Assembly: GCA_030834045.1 (NCBI GenBank)
Contig: JAURFZ010000019.1
Coordinates: 1-14,820 of the forward strand
Reading direction: 5' to 3'
Source: Burkholderiales bacterium
GTDB lineage: Bacteria > Pseudomonadota > Gammaproteobacteria > Burkholderiales > Burkholderiaceae_A
Length of the DNA: 14,820 nucleotides
The position numbers and the translations under genes were made by a program. The notes under the pieces are model-generated. The model was not told the origin of the DNA. It saw nothing but the letters and a program-made list of their open reading frames with translations, and made no database searches. Of this stretch, positions 7,964 through 14,820 are shown piece by piece; position 1 is the first letter of the stretch; every line of letters starts with the position of its first letter.

Positions 7964-8611
7964 ATGCCCAAAGCCAAGGCAGACCCCCGCACCACCCTCG
8001 ATCAGTCAGCGCCCGATTACTGGGATGCTGCCCTCGCCTATTTGAGCAGCCAAGACCCTGTCATGCGCGATCTCATCCAAGCATACCCGGGTTCCTTCTT
8101 GCGCAGTCGGGGCGCCCCCTACGAGACGCTTATGCGATCCATTGTGGGGCAGCAGATTTCTGTTACTTCTGCAAACGCAATCTGGGAGCGGCTTGAGGCA
8201 CGTCTTGGTAAGCCTGTCACACCCCAGGCAGCCCTTGCCTTGGGTGTGCCCATTCGCGAGGTTGGGCTCTCGGCCCGTAAGGCAGGCTACCTGCTTGACC
8301 TTAGCCAGTGGTTTGCGCAAACCAAAGGCCTTGAAGACTCTTTTTCGAGTCTAACCGATGACGAAGTCGTTGCATGCCTGGTGGCGAGGCCTGGCATAGG
8401 CCCCTGGACAGCCGAAATGTTTTTAATGTTTTGCCTGCGACGACCCGATGTCTTTGCCGTTGCCGACCTTGGGCTGCTTAAGGCCATTGAGCGCCTATAC
8501 AAGAAGGATCGTAGCCAGGCAAAAGGCATTACCGATACCTGGCGGCCCTACCGCACAGTTGCGAGCTGGTTTCTTTGGCGCAGCCTCGACCCCATTCCCG
8601 TGGAATACTAG
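7964..8611 (+). CDS. DNA-3-methyladenine glycosylase II family (AlkA-like) HhH-GPD enzyme
   Basis: 215-residue base-excision-repair glycosylase that would remove alkylated purines from DNA. The HhH-GPD core is visible: MRSIVGQQIS near residues 57-66, the helix-hairpin-helix LVARPGIGPWTAEMFLM at 139-155, and the catalytic Asp at 168 in FAVADLGL, equivalent to Asp238 of E. coli AlkA. The protein ends with TWRPYRTVASWFLWR, as usual. It lacks the N-terminal TBP-like domain of E. coli AlkA and so resembles the shorter bacterial type. I chose the ATG at 7964, which has AAGG about 6 bases upstream. An in-frame TTG at 7922 would add 14 lysine-rich residues and has no ribosome binding site. It is divergent from the ATP-grasp gene, and rlmJ begins 3 bases after its stop. 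Confidence 0.92.
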   Translation: MPKAKADPRTTLDQSAPDYWDAALAYLSSQDPVMRDLIQAYPGSFLRSRGAPYETLMRSIVGQQISVTSANAIWERLEARLGKPVTPQAALALGVPIREVGLSARKAGYLLDLSQWFAQTKGLEDSFSSLTDDEVVACLVARPGIGPWTAEMFLMFCLRRPDVFAVADLGLLKAIERLYKKDRSQAKGITDTWRPYRTVASWFLWRSLDPIPVEY

Positions 8612-8614
8612 CCC

Positions 8615-9619
8615 ATGTTCGCCTATCGCCATGCCTTTCACGCCGGCAATCATGCCGATGTTATTAAACATGCTGTTGCACTGAGCTGCCTGAAACTCAT
8701 GCAGCAAAAAGAGGCGGCGATCATGGTTGCCGACTCGCATGCGGGCTCGGGGCTTTATCGTATCGGGGAGGCCCTCATGCGCGGACGCGGTGAATTCCCC
8801 AATGGGCTTGCGAAGCTCTGGCCTCATCGCTCAGCCCAGATGCCCGCGCTGGTTCAGGACTATCTACAGTCTGTCATCGGTTTTAATCAAGGACGGTCGC
8901 TTGAATGGCTGCCGGGCTCACCCGTCATGCTGGCTCGGGCCCTGCGGTCGCACGATCTGCTTTACGCCTACGAGATTCACTCCTCGGACTACCCCCTTCT
9001 TGAGACCAATCTCTCGGACTACGGCCGCCGGGTGAAGTCTTTTCGCACAGATGGCTTTCAGTCGGTGATGTCACTGTTACCAACCGTTTCGAAACGCGCC
9101 ATGTTTTTGGTGGACCCGCCCTACGAAGATAAACGCGACTATGAGCGCACCTTTGTGATGGTGCGCGAAGGCCTACAGCGCATGTCAAACACCTGCTTTG
9201 TGGTCTGGGTTCCCATGGTGGCCCGCTATGACGTTGAGCGACTGCTCAAACGACTCCAATCCCTTGCGGGCGAAAAGCTACGCATTGATCTTTGTGTTCA
9301 GCCAGCAGCCTTGGATGGCCTTGGCCTTACCGGCAGCCACCTGCTTGTCGTAAACCCGCCTTTTGGTCTTCAGGCGCTATGCGAGGAAGCTCTGCCCTGG
9401 TTATTTAAAAAACTAAGCCAGACACCTTTCGACCAGGCAAAAAAAAGGGGGGTCTTGGCCCCCCATTTCAAAGTCTCCCTCCAGCCCCCACAACCTTTAC
9501 AAACTTTTAAGCCTGTTAGGCAACCTTCTTTATCTCAGACCGTGTATCAAAAAACTGCTCGTCCTCGGTCGAGCCCTTCAGGGCTGCCGTCGAAGCCTCG
9601 CGCTCGATCGTCGTCGTAA
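8615..9619 (+). CDS. rlmJ: 23S rRNA (adenine(2030)-N6)-methyltransferase RlmJ, with an extended C terminus
   Basis: SAM-dependent methyltransferase that makes m6A2030 in 23S rRNA (E. coli numbering). The hallmark N terminus FAYRHAFHAGNHADVIKH is present, followed by DSHAGSGLY near residue 40, WLPGSP at 98, SSDYPLLE near 123, DGFQS near 146 and the catalytic DPPYEDK at 167-173. VVNPPF and LPWLFKKL near 245-267 match the usual end of the family. E. coli RlmJ has 280 residues; this frame has 334. The excess is a Pro/Ser/Arg-rich tail. It is read through the intrinsic terminator of the convergent aceA gene (about residues 275-284), and from residue 301 onward it is antisense to the aceA 3' end. 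The tail is probably not conserved. The ATG is 3 bases after the glycosylase stop, so the two genes likely form an operon. Confidence 0.94.
   Translation: MFAYRHAFHAGNHADVIKHAVALSCLKLMQQKEAAIMVADSHAGSGLYRIGEALMRGRGEFPNGLAKLWPHRSAQMPALVQDYLQSVIGFNQGRSLEWLPGSPVMLARALRSHDLLYAYEIHSSDYPLLETNLSDYGRRVKSFRTDGFQSVMSLLPTVSKRAMFLVDPPYEDKRDYERTFVMVREGLQRMSNTCFVVWVPMVARYDVERLLKRLQSLAGEKLRIDLCVQPAALDGLGLTGSHLLVVNPPFGLQALCEEALPWLFKKLSQTPFDQAKKRGVLAPHFKVSLQPPQPLQTFKPVRQPSLSQTVYQKTARPRSSPSGLPSKPRARSSS
9439..9464 (-). terminator. Intrinsic terminator of aceA, inside the rlmJ frame
   Basis: Read on the minus strand, a 6-bp GC-only stem (GGGGGG and CCCCCC around a 6-base loop) is followed by eight T residues, the classical rho-independent form. 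It begins 51 bases after the aceA stop. On the plus strand the same hairpin is preceded by A8 but followed only by ATTTC, so it would be a poor terminator for rlmJ. Confidence 0.88.
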
Positions 9620-10838
9620 CCGCATCGAAGTAACCCGTGCCAACCTCCCGTTGATGCTTAACAGCGGTGAAGCCACGCTCGGCGGCGGCGAATTCGGCCT
9701 GCTGCAACTCCACAAAGGCAGTCATGTTGCTACGCGCATAGCCGTGTGCCAGATTGAACATGGAATAGTTCAAGGCATGGAAGCCGGCTAAGGTAATGAA
9801 CTGGAATTTATAGCCCATAGCCCCAAGCTCACGCTGGAACTTGGCAATGGTTGCGTCATCCAGGTTCTTCTTCCAGTTAAATGAAGGCGAGCAGTTGTAG
9901 GCAAGCATCTTGCCGGGGAACTGCTTGTGAATAGCCTCGGCAAACGAGCGCGCGTAGGCAAGGTCGGGGGTTCCCGTTTCACACCAGATCATGTCAGCAT
10001 ACGGCGCATAGGCAAGACCACGGGCAATGGACTGATCAAGACCATTGCGTGCACGGAAGAACCCTTCAACCGTGCGCTCGCCGGTTAGGAAGGGCCTGTC
10101 ATTGTCATCGACGTCCGACGTAACGAGATCAGCGGCCTCGGCATCGGTGCGGGCAAGTAAAACGGTTGGTACGCCCATGACATCTGCCGCAAGACGGGCA
10201 GCAACAAGTTTAGCCACGGCCTCGCGGGTGGGAACAAGAACCTTACCTCCCATGTGACCGCACTTCTTCACAGAGGCCAACTGGTCCTCAAAGTGCACGC
10301 CGGCAGCGCCTGCGTCAATCATGGACTTCATAAGTTCAAAGGCGTTGAGCACGCCGCCAAAGCCCGCCTCTGCATCGGCAACGATGGGAAGAAAGTAGTC
10401 GGTGTAGCCTTCGTCTTCAGGGTTTTTGCCCTCCGACCATTGAATCTGGTCGGCACGGGTAAAGGTGTTGTTAATGCGGCGAACAACACTGGGCACTGAG
10501 TTGGCGGGATAAAGCGACTGGTCGGGGTACATCTCGCCCGATAGGTTGGCATCGCCAGCCACCTGCCAACCCGACAAGTAAACGGCTTTCAGACCGGCCT
10601 TAGCCTGCTGGAGCGCCTGGTTACCCGTGAGTGCGCCGAGGGTGTTCACAAAGGGCTCGGTGGTAACGAGGTTCCAGAGCTTTTCAGCACCACGCTTGGC
10701 CAGCGTATGTTCGGGCTGCAATGAGCCACGAAGACGAATGACGTCCTCAGCCGTATAGCCCCGCTTTATCCCCCTCCAGCGGGGGTTCTCAGACCAGTCT
10801 TTTTGAAGCTGCTGGGCAGCCTGCTCGCGTGCATTCAT
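9516..10838 (-). CDS. aceA: Isocitrate lyase
   Basis: 440-residue cytoplasmic enzyme of the glyoxylate shunt. It cleaves isocitrate to glyoxylate and succinate and is needed for growth on acetate, fatty acids and other two-carbon sources. The active-site signature KKCGHMGGK is at residues 191-199, with catalytic Cys193. Other conserved stretches are YLSGWQVAGDAN near 87-98, DQSLYP at 106, VADAEAGFGG near 153-162 and YNCSPSFNWKK later in the chain. The length agrees with E. coli AceA (434). The start is well fixed: AAAGGAG (10846-10852) lies 7 bases before the ATG. It has its own upstream control region and terminator, so it is probably monocistronic. No malate synthase gene lies nearby. The last 104 bases overlap the rlmJ frame on the other strand. 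Confidence 0.98.
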   Translation of the reverse strand: MNAREQAAQQLQKDWSENPRWRGIKRGYTAEDVIRLRGSLQPEHTLAKRGAEKLWNLVTTEPFVNTLGALTGNQALQQAKAGLKAVYLSGWQVAGDANLSGEMYPDQSLYPANSVPSVVRRINNTFTRADQIQWSEGKNPEDEGYTDYFLPIVADAEAGFGGVLNAFELMKSMIDAGAAGVHFEDQLASVKKCGHMGGKVLVPTREAVAKLVAARLAADVMGVPTVLLARTDAEAADLVTSDVDDNDRPFLTGERTVEGFFRARNGLDQSIARGLAYAPYADMIWCETGTPDLAYARSFAEAIHKQFPGKMLAYNCSPSFNWKKNLDDATIAKFQRELGAMGYKFQFITLAGFHALNYSMFNLAHGYARSNMTAFVELQQAEFAAAERGFTAVKHQREVGTGYFDAVTTTIEREASTAALKGSTEDEQFFDTRSEIKKVA

Positions 10839-10845
10839 GGGTCAA

Positions 10846-10852
10846 CTCCTTT
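10846..10852 (-). promoter_or_regulatory. Strong ribosome binding site of aceA
   Basis: AAAGGAG on the minus strand, 7 bases before the ATG. It is the best Shine-Dalgarno sequence in the window together with that of the 843-residue permease. It fits a highly expressed metabolic gene and fixes the aceA start. Confidence 0.9.
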
Positions 10853-10909
10853 AATAAAGAGAAAAGTAAAAAGTTTGTGACACTATGATAGGAGCATCTG
10901 CTGTCCTGC

Positions 10910-10915
10910 ATTATA
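10910..10915 (-). promoter_or_regulatory. Candidate -10 element of the aceA promoter
   Basis: A perfect TATAAT on the minus strand, preceded by an A-rich stretch. Transcription would begin near 10903, giving a 5' leader of about 65 bases. There is no good TTGACA-like hexamer at the usual distance (about 10933-10938), so the promoter may depend on an activator. Transcription start and dependence are inferred. Confidence 0.5.
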
Positions 10916-10952
10916 TTTTTTTGAGCAGGCGAGCGCTATTTTTTCTTATTAA

Positions 10953-11078
10953 AATCATAATATTAGAATTATATTTCATAATATGAAAGCGAGAGGCGGC
11001 ATTTGGAAACTGATCTTGCGGCTCCGCAACACAAGTTTTCATAATGCAAAAAGAGCATTTCGTTATGCGAAATGCCAG
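10953..11078. promoter_or_regulatory. 21-bp-phased array of operator-like near-palindromes upstream of aceA
   Basis: Three 15-mers fit a shared palindrome TTTCRTWATRYGAAA: TTTCATAATATGAAA (10974), TTTCATAATGCAAAA (11037) and TTTCGTTATGCGAAA (11058). A weaker match, AATCATAATATTAGA, begins at 10953. These starts are 21, 63 and 21 bp apart, all exact multiples of 21. A separate palindrome, TTGCGG-CT-CCGCAA, begins at 11016, also in phase. The sites would lie about 50 to 175 bp upstream of the predicted aceA start of transcription. The form (about 5-bp arms around a 5-bp centre) recalls operators of some IclR-family regulators, and IclR controls aceBAK in E. coli. The regulator here is unknown, so that link is inference. 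This region, 10839-11091, is the longest non-coding stretch in the window. Confidence 0.6.
11048..11075 (-). terminator. Probable intrinsic terminator after the large permease gene
   Basis: On the minus strand, an 8-bp perfect stem (GCATTTCG and CGAAATGC around 5 bases; 11055-11075) is followed by TCTTTTT. It starts 16 bases after the permease stop. The stem is only half GC, so strength is uncertain. The same bases are one of the operator-like 15-mers before aceA, so the hairpin could be a by-product of operator symmetry. Confidence 0.6.
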
Positions 11079-11091
11079 CGGGCCTCACCGC

Positions 11092-13623
11092 CTAGGCTTG
11101 CAGTCTTCGAAAGGCCAAGATAGGTGGGGTGGATAAAACCTGGCGTAGGGCGATCCAACCCGCACCAAGGCTTACAAGGCTACCCACCAAGGCGCCAATC
11201 AGAGGCCAGGTGAGACGAAACGGAACGGGCAGATCAAAGACCTGCTCAGCCAGTAGGCTGCCGAGAAGCTGCGCAACCAGCCCTGCAGCAACGCCCGCAA
11301 TCGCACCAACCAACAAAAGCTCGGTCGCCTGACGGACGACGAGACGCGCACGGGGTGCACCGAGCGCTCGCAACAACGTGGCCTCACGTATACGCTCGTC
11401 ACGGCTCGCTAAGAGTGCCGCCCAGAGCACAAGAACCCCTGAGGCAAGGCTAAACATGAAAAGCGCCTGCACGGCACCAATGACCTGCTCAAGCATTCGC
11501 CTCACCTGGCTAATCATTGCATCAAGATCGATCAGGCTTACCCCTGGAAAGCGGCTGGTCAGACTCTGGTTCAGCCCCGCAGCCTCAGAGGAGGCCGGGA
11601 GATAAAACGAGGTGATGAAGGTCTGAGGCATGTCTCGCAGCACCGCCGGCGAGAGAATCATAAAGAAGTTCACCTGCATGGAATCCCAGCGAAGGTCGCG
11701 CAGGCTCGTTACTTTCGCCCAGGCGGGCTCCCCTGAAATATCAAAGCCAAGCCGATCGCCAACTTCAATGCCTAGTGTTCGCGCAATGCCAGACTCCACT
11801 GACACCTCGTTGGCCTGGGGTTCAAGCGGCCTGCCCGTTCGTATGAGGTTGTAATCGGGAACCTTGCCATACGACAAGTTCAGCTCTCGGTCCAAAAGCC
11901 GCTGGGCACGCTGATCGTCAAAGTCGTCAGGGCCCACAGGCTGATTATTAATTCTTACAAGCCGACCCCGCACCATGGGGTAAAGGACAGCCTGTTTTAT
12001 TCCTGCGGACTCAAGAATGGCCCCGACCTCTTTCTCTTGGCCAGGCTGAATATTCAGAAGGAACCGATTGGGAGCATCCTGGGGTAGGCTTCTGCCCCAC
12101 GCCTGAAGAAGGTCTTGCCTAAGAAATGCCAATAACAATAAGGCTGACATGGCCAGGCAGAGCCCAAGCACCTGCACGATAAGGCCCGAGCCGCGCCGAC
12201 TTAGGATGCGTTGCAGGCTGGTGAGCGTCCAACCCAAATGAGGCACCGTGGCAAGGCCCGCGGCGGTAAGCCGAAACCCAATCCATAGGATGGAAAAAAG
12301 AAGAAGCCCAAAAACAGACAGGCCAACGGAGGTGTAGGCGGCGAGTTCAAAATCGCCACTGCCCATCCACAAAAGCAGAGTCATACCCAGTAACACCAGC
12401 AATGCAAACCCTGCACGGGCGAAAAGGCCAGTAGAGTCTGTGCCCATAGATGGCGAGTCGGAGGGCCGCAGGCTTTGCCAGACTGGCGCCCGAAGGGCCT
12501 TCCAGACTGCAGGCCCGACAAAAAGCAGCGTCATACCCAGGCTTAAGGCGAGGGCCTGCAGAACAGGAAGCCATGCAAAAAAGCCAGTAAGGCCAAGGCT
12601 TGACCCAAACAATTCATTGAGCACGTGGCTGCCGATCCCCTGAAGTAAAAGACCAGCACCAGTTCCCAAAAGCCATGCAAGGACCACCATGCCCAGCAGA
12701 AGTCCAAGCCAGTAGCTCAGAAGCAGCCAACGTGTTGCGCCCATGGCCTTCATGACGGCAAGCCTTTGCGTATAGAGAAGCCCAAGTCTGCGACCTGAAA
12801 GCGCCATAGCCGCGGAGGCGGTAAGAACAGAGACCATGGCTGCAAGCGCAAGAAAACTTGTTGCACGATCGAGTGCATCGCGCAACTCGGGTCGAGCGTT
12901 CTCGATAGTCTCGAGCCGCTGGCCCGCTTGGATGCGCCCTTCCATGGACTTATCGAAGGCCTCAAGCGCCTTAGGATCATCGCTACCGAGCCACAGCCGG
13001 AAGCGCACACGGCTTCCGGGCCCCAATAGGTTCGATGCCAGTAGTTCATCATGACGCATCAGAATACGGGGCGAGATGTTCACGAAGTTCATCCCTCGGT
13101 CGGGCTCGAACTCAACAATCCCACCAATGCGATAAGAACGGTCACCAAGTTCAACCATGTCACCCAGCCCAAGACCAAGACGGCCCACAAGGCTGTCGTC
13201 AACGAAGACCTCCCCGGGTGGTATTGATGGGTTTAGACGCAGCCCCTGAGCATTTCGTACCTGAAGGCTGCCTCGCAGTGGATAGCCCTGCTCCACCGAT
13301 TTCACCGAAACCAGCATATTGCTACCCCGCGCCACAACCATGCTTGGAAACTGACTGCCTTGAACCATCAGCAGGCCCTGCGCCTTGGCCGCCTCAATCC
13401 ATGCATCGGGAAGGCGGCGGTCAGAGACTAGGAGTCGGTCGGCGCCCAGGCTTGCACGCGCATCGGCAAAAAGCGCAGACTCCACACGACTGGCCAGCAC
13501 ACCGACCGAAACAATGGCCGCAACAGAGATTACGATGGCTGCAAGCATTAGACTCATTGCGCCTGAGCGTAGATCTCGCCAGGCAAGTTGTAAGGCAAAA
13601 GCGGGTCGAAGCTTAGGCTGCAC
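11092..13623 (-). CDS. YbbP-type ABC transporter permease (FtsX family, large)
   Basis: 843-residue inner-membrane protein with the architecture of YbbP-type permeases: an N-terminal membrane segment (LAAIVISVAAIVSVGVLA), a large periplasmic MacB-like domain, an FtsX core with several helices, a central group of helices, a second periplasmic domain, and a C-terminal FtsX core ending LAFRRLQA. The segment EVFVDDSLVGRLGLGLGD followed by EPDRGMNFVNISPRILM is typical of YbbP. Such permeases work with an ABC ATPase (YbbA type) and are linked to export or envelope lipid handling; the substrate is unknown. I chose the GTG at 13623, which has GGAGG 6 bases upstream (13630-13634). An in-frame ATG at 13746 would add 41 residues read inside the upstream gene in another frame. 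The start overlaps the upstream permease gene by 11 bases. No ATPase gene is in the window. Confidence 0.9.
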   Translation of the reverse strand: MQPKLRPAFALQLAWRDLRSGAMSLMLAAIVISVAAIVSVGVLASRVESALFADARASLGADRLLVSDRRLPDAWIEAAKAQGLLMVQGSQFPSMVVARGSNMLVSVKSVEQGYPLRGSLQVRNAQGLRLNPSIPPGEVFVDDSLVGRLGLGLGDMVELGDRSYRIGGIVEFEPDRGMNFVNISPRILMRHDELLASNLLGPGSRVRFRLWLGSDDPKALEAFDKSMEGRIQAGQRLETIENARPELRDALDRATSFLALAAMVSVLTASAAMALSGRRLGLLYTQRLAVMKAMGATRWLLLSYWLGLLLGMVVLAWLLGTGAGLLLQGIGSHVLNELFGSSLGLTGFFAWLPVLQALALSLGMTLLFVGPAVWKALRAPVWQSLRPSDSPSMGTDSTGLFARAGFALLVLLGMTLLLWMGSGDFELAAYTSVGLSVFGLLLFSILWIGFRLTAAGLATVPHLGWTLTSLQRILSRRGSGLIVQVLGLCLAMSALLLLAFLRQDLLQAWGRSLPQDAPNRFLLNIQPGQEKEVGAILESAGIKQAVLYPMVRGRLVRINNQPVGPDDFDDQRAQRLLDRELNLSYGKVPDYNLIRTGRPLEPQANEVSVESGIARTLGIEVGDRLGFDISGEPAWAKVTSLRDLRWDSMQVNFFMILSPAVLRDMPQTFITSFYLPASSEAAGLNQSLTSRFPGVSLIDLDAMISQVRRMLEQVIGAVQALFMFSLASGVLVLWAALLASRDERIREATLLRALGAPRARLVVRQATELLLVGAIAGVAAGLVAQLLGSLLAEQVFDLPVPFRLTWPLIGALVGSLVSLGAGWIALRQVLSTPPILAFRRLQA

Positions 13624-14788
13624 GCAGGGCCTCCACAATGGCAATTCGCGAGGCACGAATGGCTGGAGCCATACCCCCCAGAACGCCCATAAGAACTGAG
13701 AAAACCAGGCTTTGAATGACGATGCCTGGTGTGAGATAAAAACCAAATGAGAGTTCCGAGAAGCTTTGGAAGTTTGTTGTTGAGAACTCGGTGAGCTGCA
13801 TCAGACTTGCGAATGCAAGCCCAACCCCACCACCCACCAGGGCAAGAAAGACCGACTCGGCAAGAAAGGCCAGAAGTATTGCGCTTCGCTGGAAACCAAG
13901 AGCACGAAGGGTCCCAATTTCGTTAATCCGCGTTGCCACGGCAGCCTGCATGGTTATGGTGGCTCCAATCACAGCGCCAATTGAAAAAATAACGGTAAGC
14001 GTAAGACCAAGAATTCGAATGAAGCGCGACAACGTCTCACTCTGATCCTCGTAGTACTGGCGTTCTGTCTTCGCCTTGAGAGGAAGCCGTGGGTCGTCCT
14101 CAATACGGCTACGAAAGACATCGGCCTGACCCGGGTCCATAAGCCGAACAATCACAGACGAATAGGTGGTTCGACGAAACGACTGACGAAGAATCTCCCC
14201 GTCGGCCCAGATCTCGTTGTCAAAGCCGCTTCGACCACCATCGAAGTGACCAACAATCCGCCAATCCCTTCCACCAAATCGCACCGACTCGCCAATGGTC
14301 ATGTTTGCAAACTGCTTGGCCGTTGCCTGGCCAACCATGATCTCGTTGGAGCCCTGGCGAAAAAGCCGTCCATCGATCACTTGCACCTGCCTGCGCATCT
14401 TGATGCCTTGATGGTCAAGTCCACGAATCACAACATTCGATGGTCGCCCGGTCTCACGTTTTTTAAGGTTGACAAGCACGACCGTCTCACGCGAGGCAAG
14501 CGCCTCGAGATTCGTTGCCACCTCGGGGAACTGCGTAACGATATTTGCCTGGCCACGGTCGATGGAGCTTTGTACCTCGGTTACAGAACCCTGTCGGGTC
14601 ACAACCATGTTGTCTGCCTCACCGGTACTAACAAGGGTTTGTTTAAGGCCGGCATCAAGCATCAGCACCGCTGCAAAAACATAAACCACCAAGGCCATCC
14701 CCATGGCGGTTAAGCCGGTGGTCAGTCGACGTACCCAGAGGTTTCGAAGGCTGTAGCTAAGTGGGACCGAAAAAAGTGCCTGCGCCAT
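13613..14788 (-). CDS. ABC transporter permease (FtsX/MacB type, short)
   Basis: 391-residue inner-membrane permease. The N-terminal SYSLRNLWVRRLTTGLTAMGMALVVYVFAAVLML holds the first membrane helix. A periplasmic MacB-like domain follows (VVIRGLDHQGI, RQGSNEIMVGQATAKQF, FDGGRSGFDNEIWAD). The C-terminal FtsX core has three helices and the cytoplasmic coupling segment TRINEIGTLRALGFQRSAIL, and ends RASRIAIVEALRAA. This type usually partners an ABC ATPase and often a second permease for efflux or lipoprotein/peptide transport; the substrate cannot be told. The ATG at 14788 has GAGG about 10 bases upstream. The 3' end overlaps the YbbP-type gene by 11 bases, so the two are translationally coupled. 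Confidence 0.9.
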   Translation of the reverse strand: MAQALFSVPLSYSLRNLWVRRLTTGLTAMGMALVVYVFAAVLMLDAGLKQTLVSTGEADNMVVTRQGSVTEVQSSIDRGQANIVTQFPEVATNLEALASRETVVLVNLKKRETGRPSNVVIRGLDHQGIKMRRQVQVIDGRLFRQGSNEIMVGQATAKQFANMTIGESVRFGGRDWRIVGHFDGGRSGFDNEIWADGEILRQSFRRTTYSSVIVRLMDPGQADVFRSRIEDDPRLPLKAKTERQYYEDQSETLSRFIRILGLTLTVIFSIGAVIGATITMQAAVATRINEIGTLRALGFQRSAILLAFLAESVFLALVGGGVGLAFASLMQLTEFSTTNFQSFSELSFGFYLTPGIVIQSLVFSVLMGVLGGMAPAIRASRIAIVEALRAA

Positions 14789-14800
14789 GGGTCGGCCGCC

Positions 14801-14820
14801 TCAAATGGCCCGAAGGCCCT
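14801..14820 (-). CDS. C-terminal end of an upstream gene, cut by the window edge (possibly another permease)
   Basis: The last minus-strand bases can be read as the codons G-L-R-A-I followed by TGA, 12 bases before the next ATG. LRA near the end resembles the ALRAA end of the neighbouring FtsX-type permease, and tandem pairs of such permeases are common. Only five residues are visible, so the identity is a guess. Confidence 0.35.

Noticed and set aside
10974..10988. TTTCAT-AAT-ATGAAA as an FNR/CRP or LexA box
   Set aside because: It lacks the TTGAT/ATCAA, TGTGA/TCACA and CTGT/ACAG half-sites of those regulators.
13035..13616. A 193-codon open frame on the plus strand opposite the large permease gene
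   Set aside because: Its composition is Pro/Gln/His/Arg-rich with no domain, as expected from antisense reading of a GC-rich membrane-protein gene.
13624..13746. ATG start for the large permease, 41 codons upstream
   Set aside because: The extension lies wholly within the upstream permease gene, while the GTG at 13623 has a proper GGAGG.
14246..14713. A 155-codon open frame on the plus strand opposite the short permease gene
   Set aside because: It is antisense to conserved permease sequence, with no independent coding signal.

Overview
The window looks like chromosomal DNA from a betaproteobacterium, most likely of the order Burkholderiales. The best marker is a small DUF3460 protein directly before scpA and after metG. 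The protein sequences (short-chain MurB type I, RlmJ, isocitrate lyase, YbbP-type permease) fit that assignment. Base composition is even and moderately GC-rich, except for an AT-rich control region before aceA. I see no mobile element, tRNA, rRNA or CRISPR array. Coding density is very high, and several neighbouring genes overlap.

Layout. (1) 1-3770, plus strand: the 3' part of metG (methionyl-tRNA synthetase), a DUF3460 gene, scpA (condensin-associated kleisin) and murB (peptidoglycan precursor synthesis), closely packed. (2) 3767-7850, minus strand: a four-gene block read from right to left. It holds a circularly permuted ATP-grasp protein, an alpha-E helical protein, the Anbu proteasome-like peptidase, and yaaA (peroxide-stress protein). 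The first three form the known but poorly understood Anbu/amidoligase cluster, here without the transglutaminase-like peptidase that usually accompanies it. (3) 7964-9619, plus strand: an AlkA-type DNA glycosylase and rlmJ (23S rRNA m6A methyltransferase). (4) 9516-10838, minus strand: aceA (isocitrate lyase) with a strong intrinsic terminator and a 253-base upstream control region. That region carries a set of 15-bp near-palindromes spaced at exact multiples of 21 bp. (5) 11092-14820, minus strand: two FtsX-type ABC transporter permeases and the last codons of a gene before them.

Functional reading. Most genes are housekeeping. The parts most worth a second look are the helically phased operator-like array before aceA, the rlmJ reading frame that runs through the aceA terminator and into antisense aceA, and the reduced Anbu cluster joined to yaaA and placed divergently from a DNA-repair glycosylase. 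I did not find a wholly new system that I could defend. The aceA array and the Anbu block are the nearest candidates.
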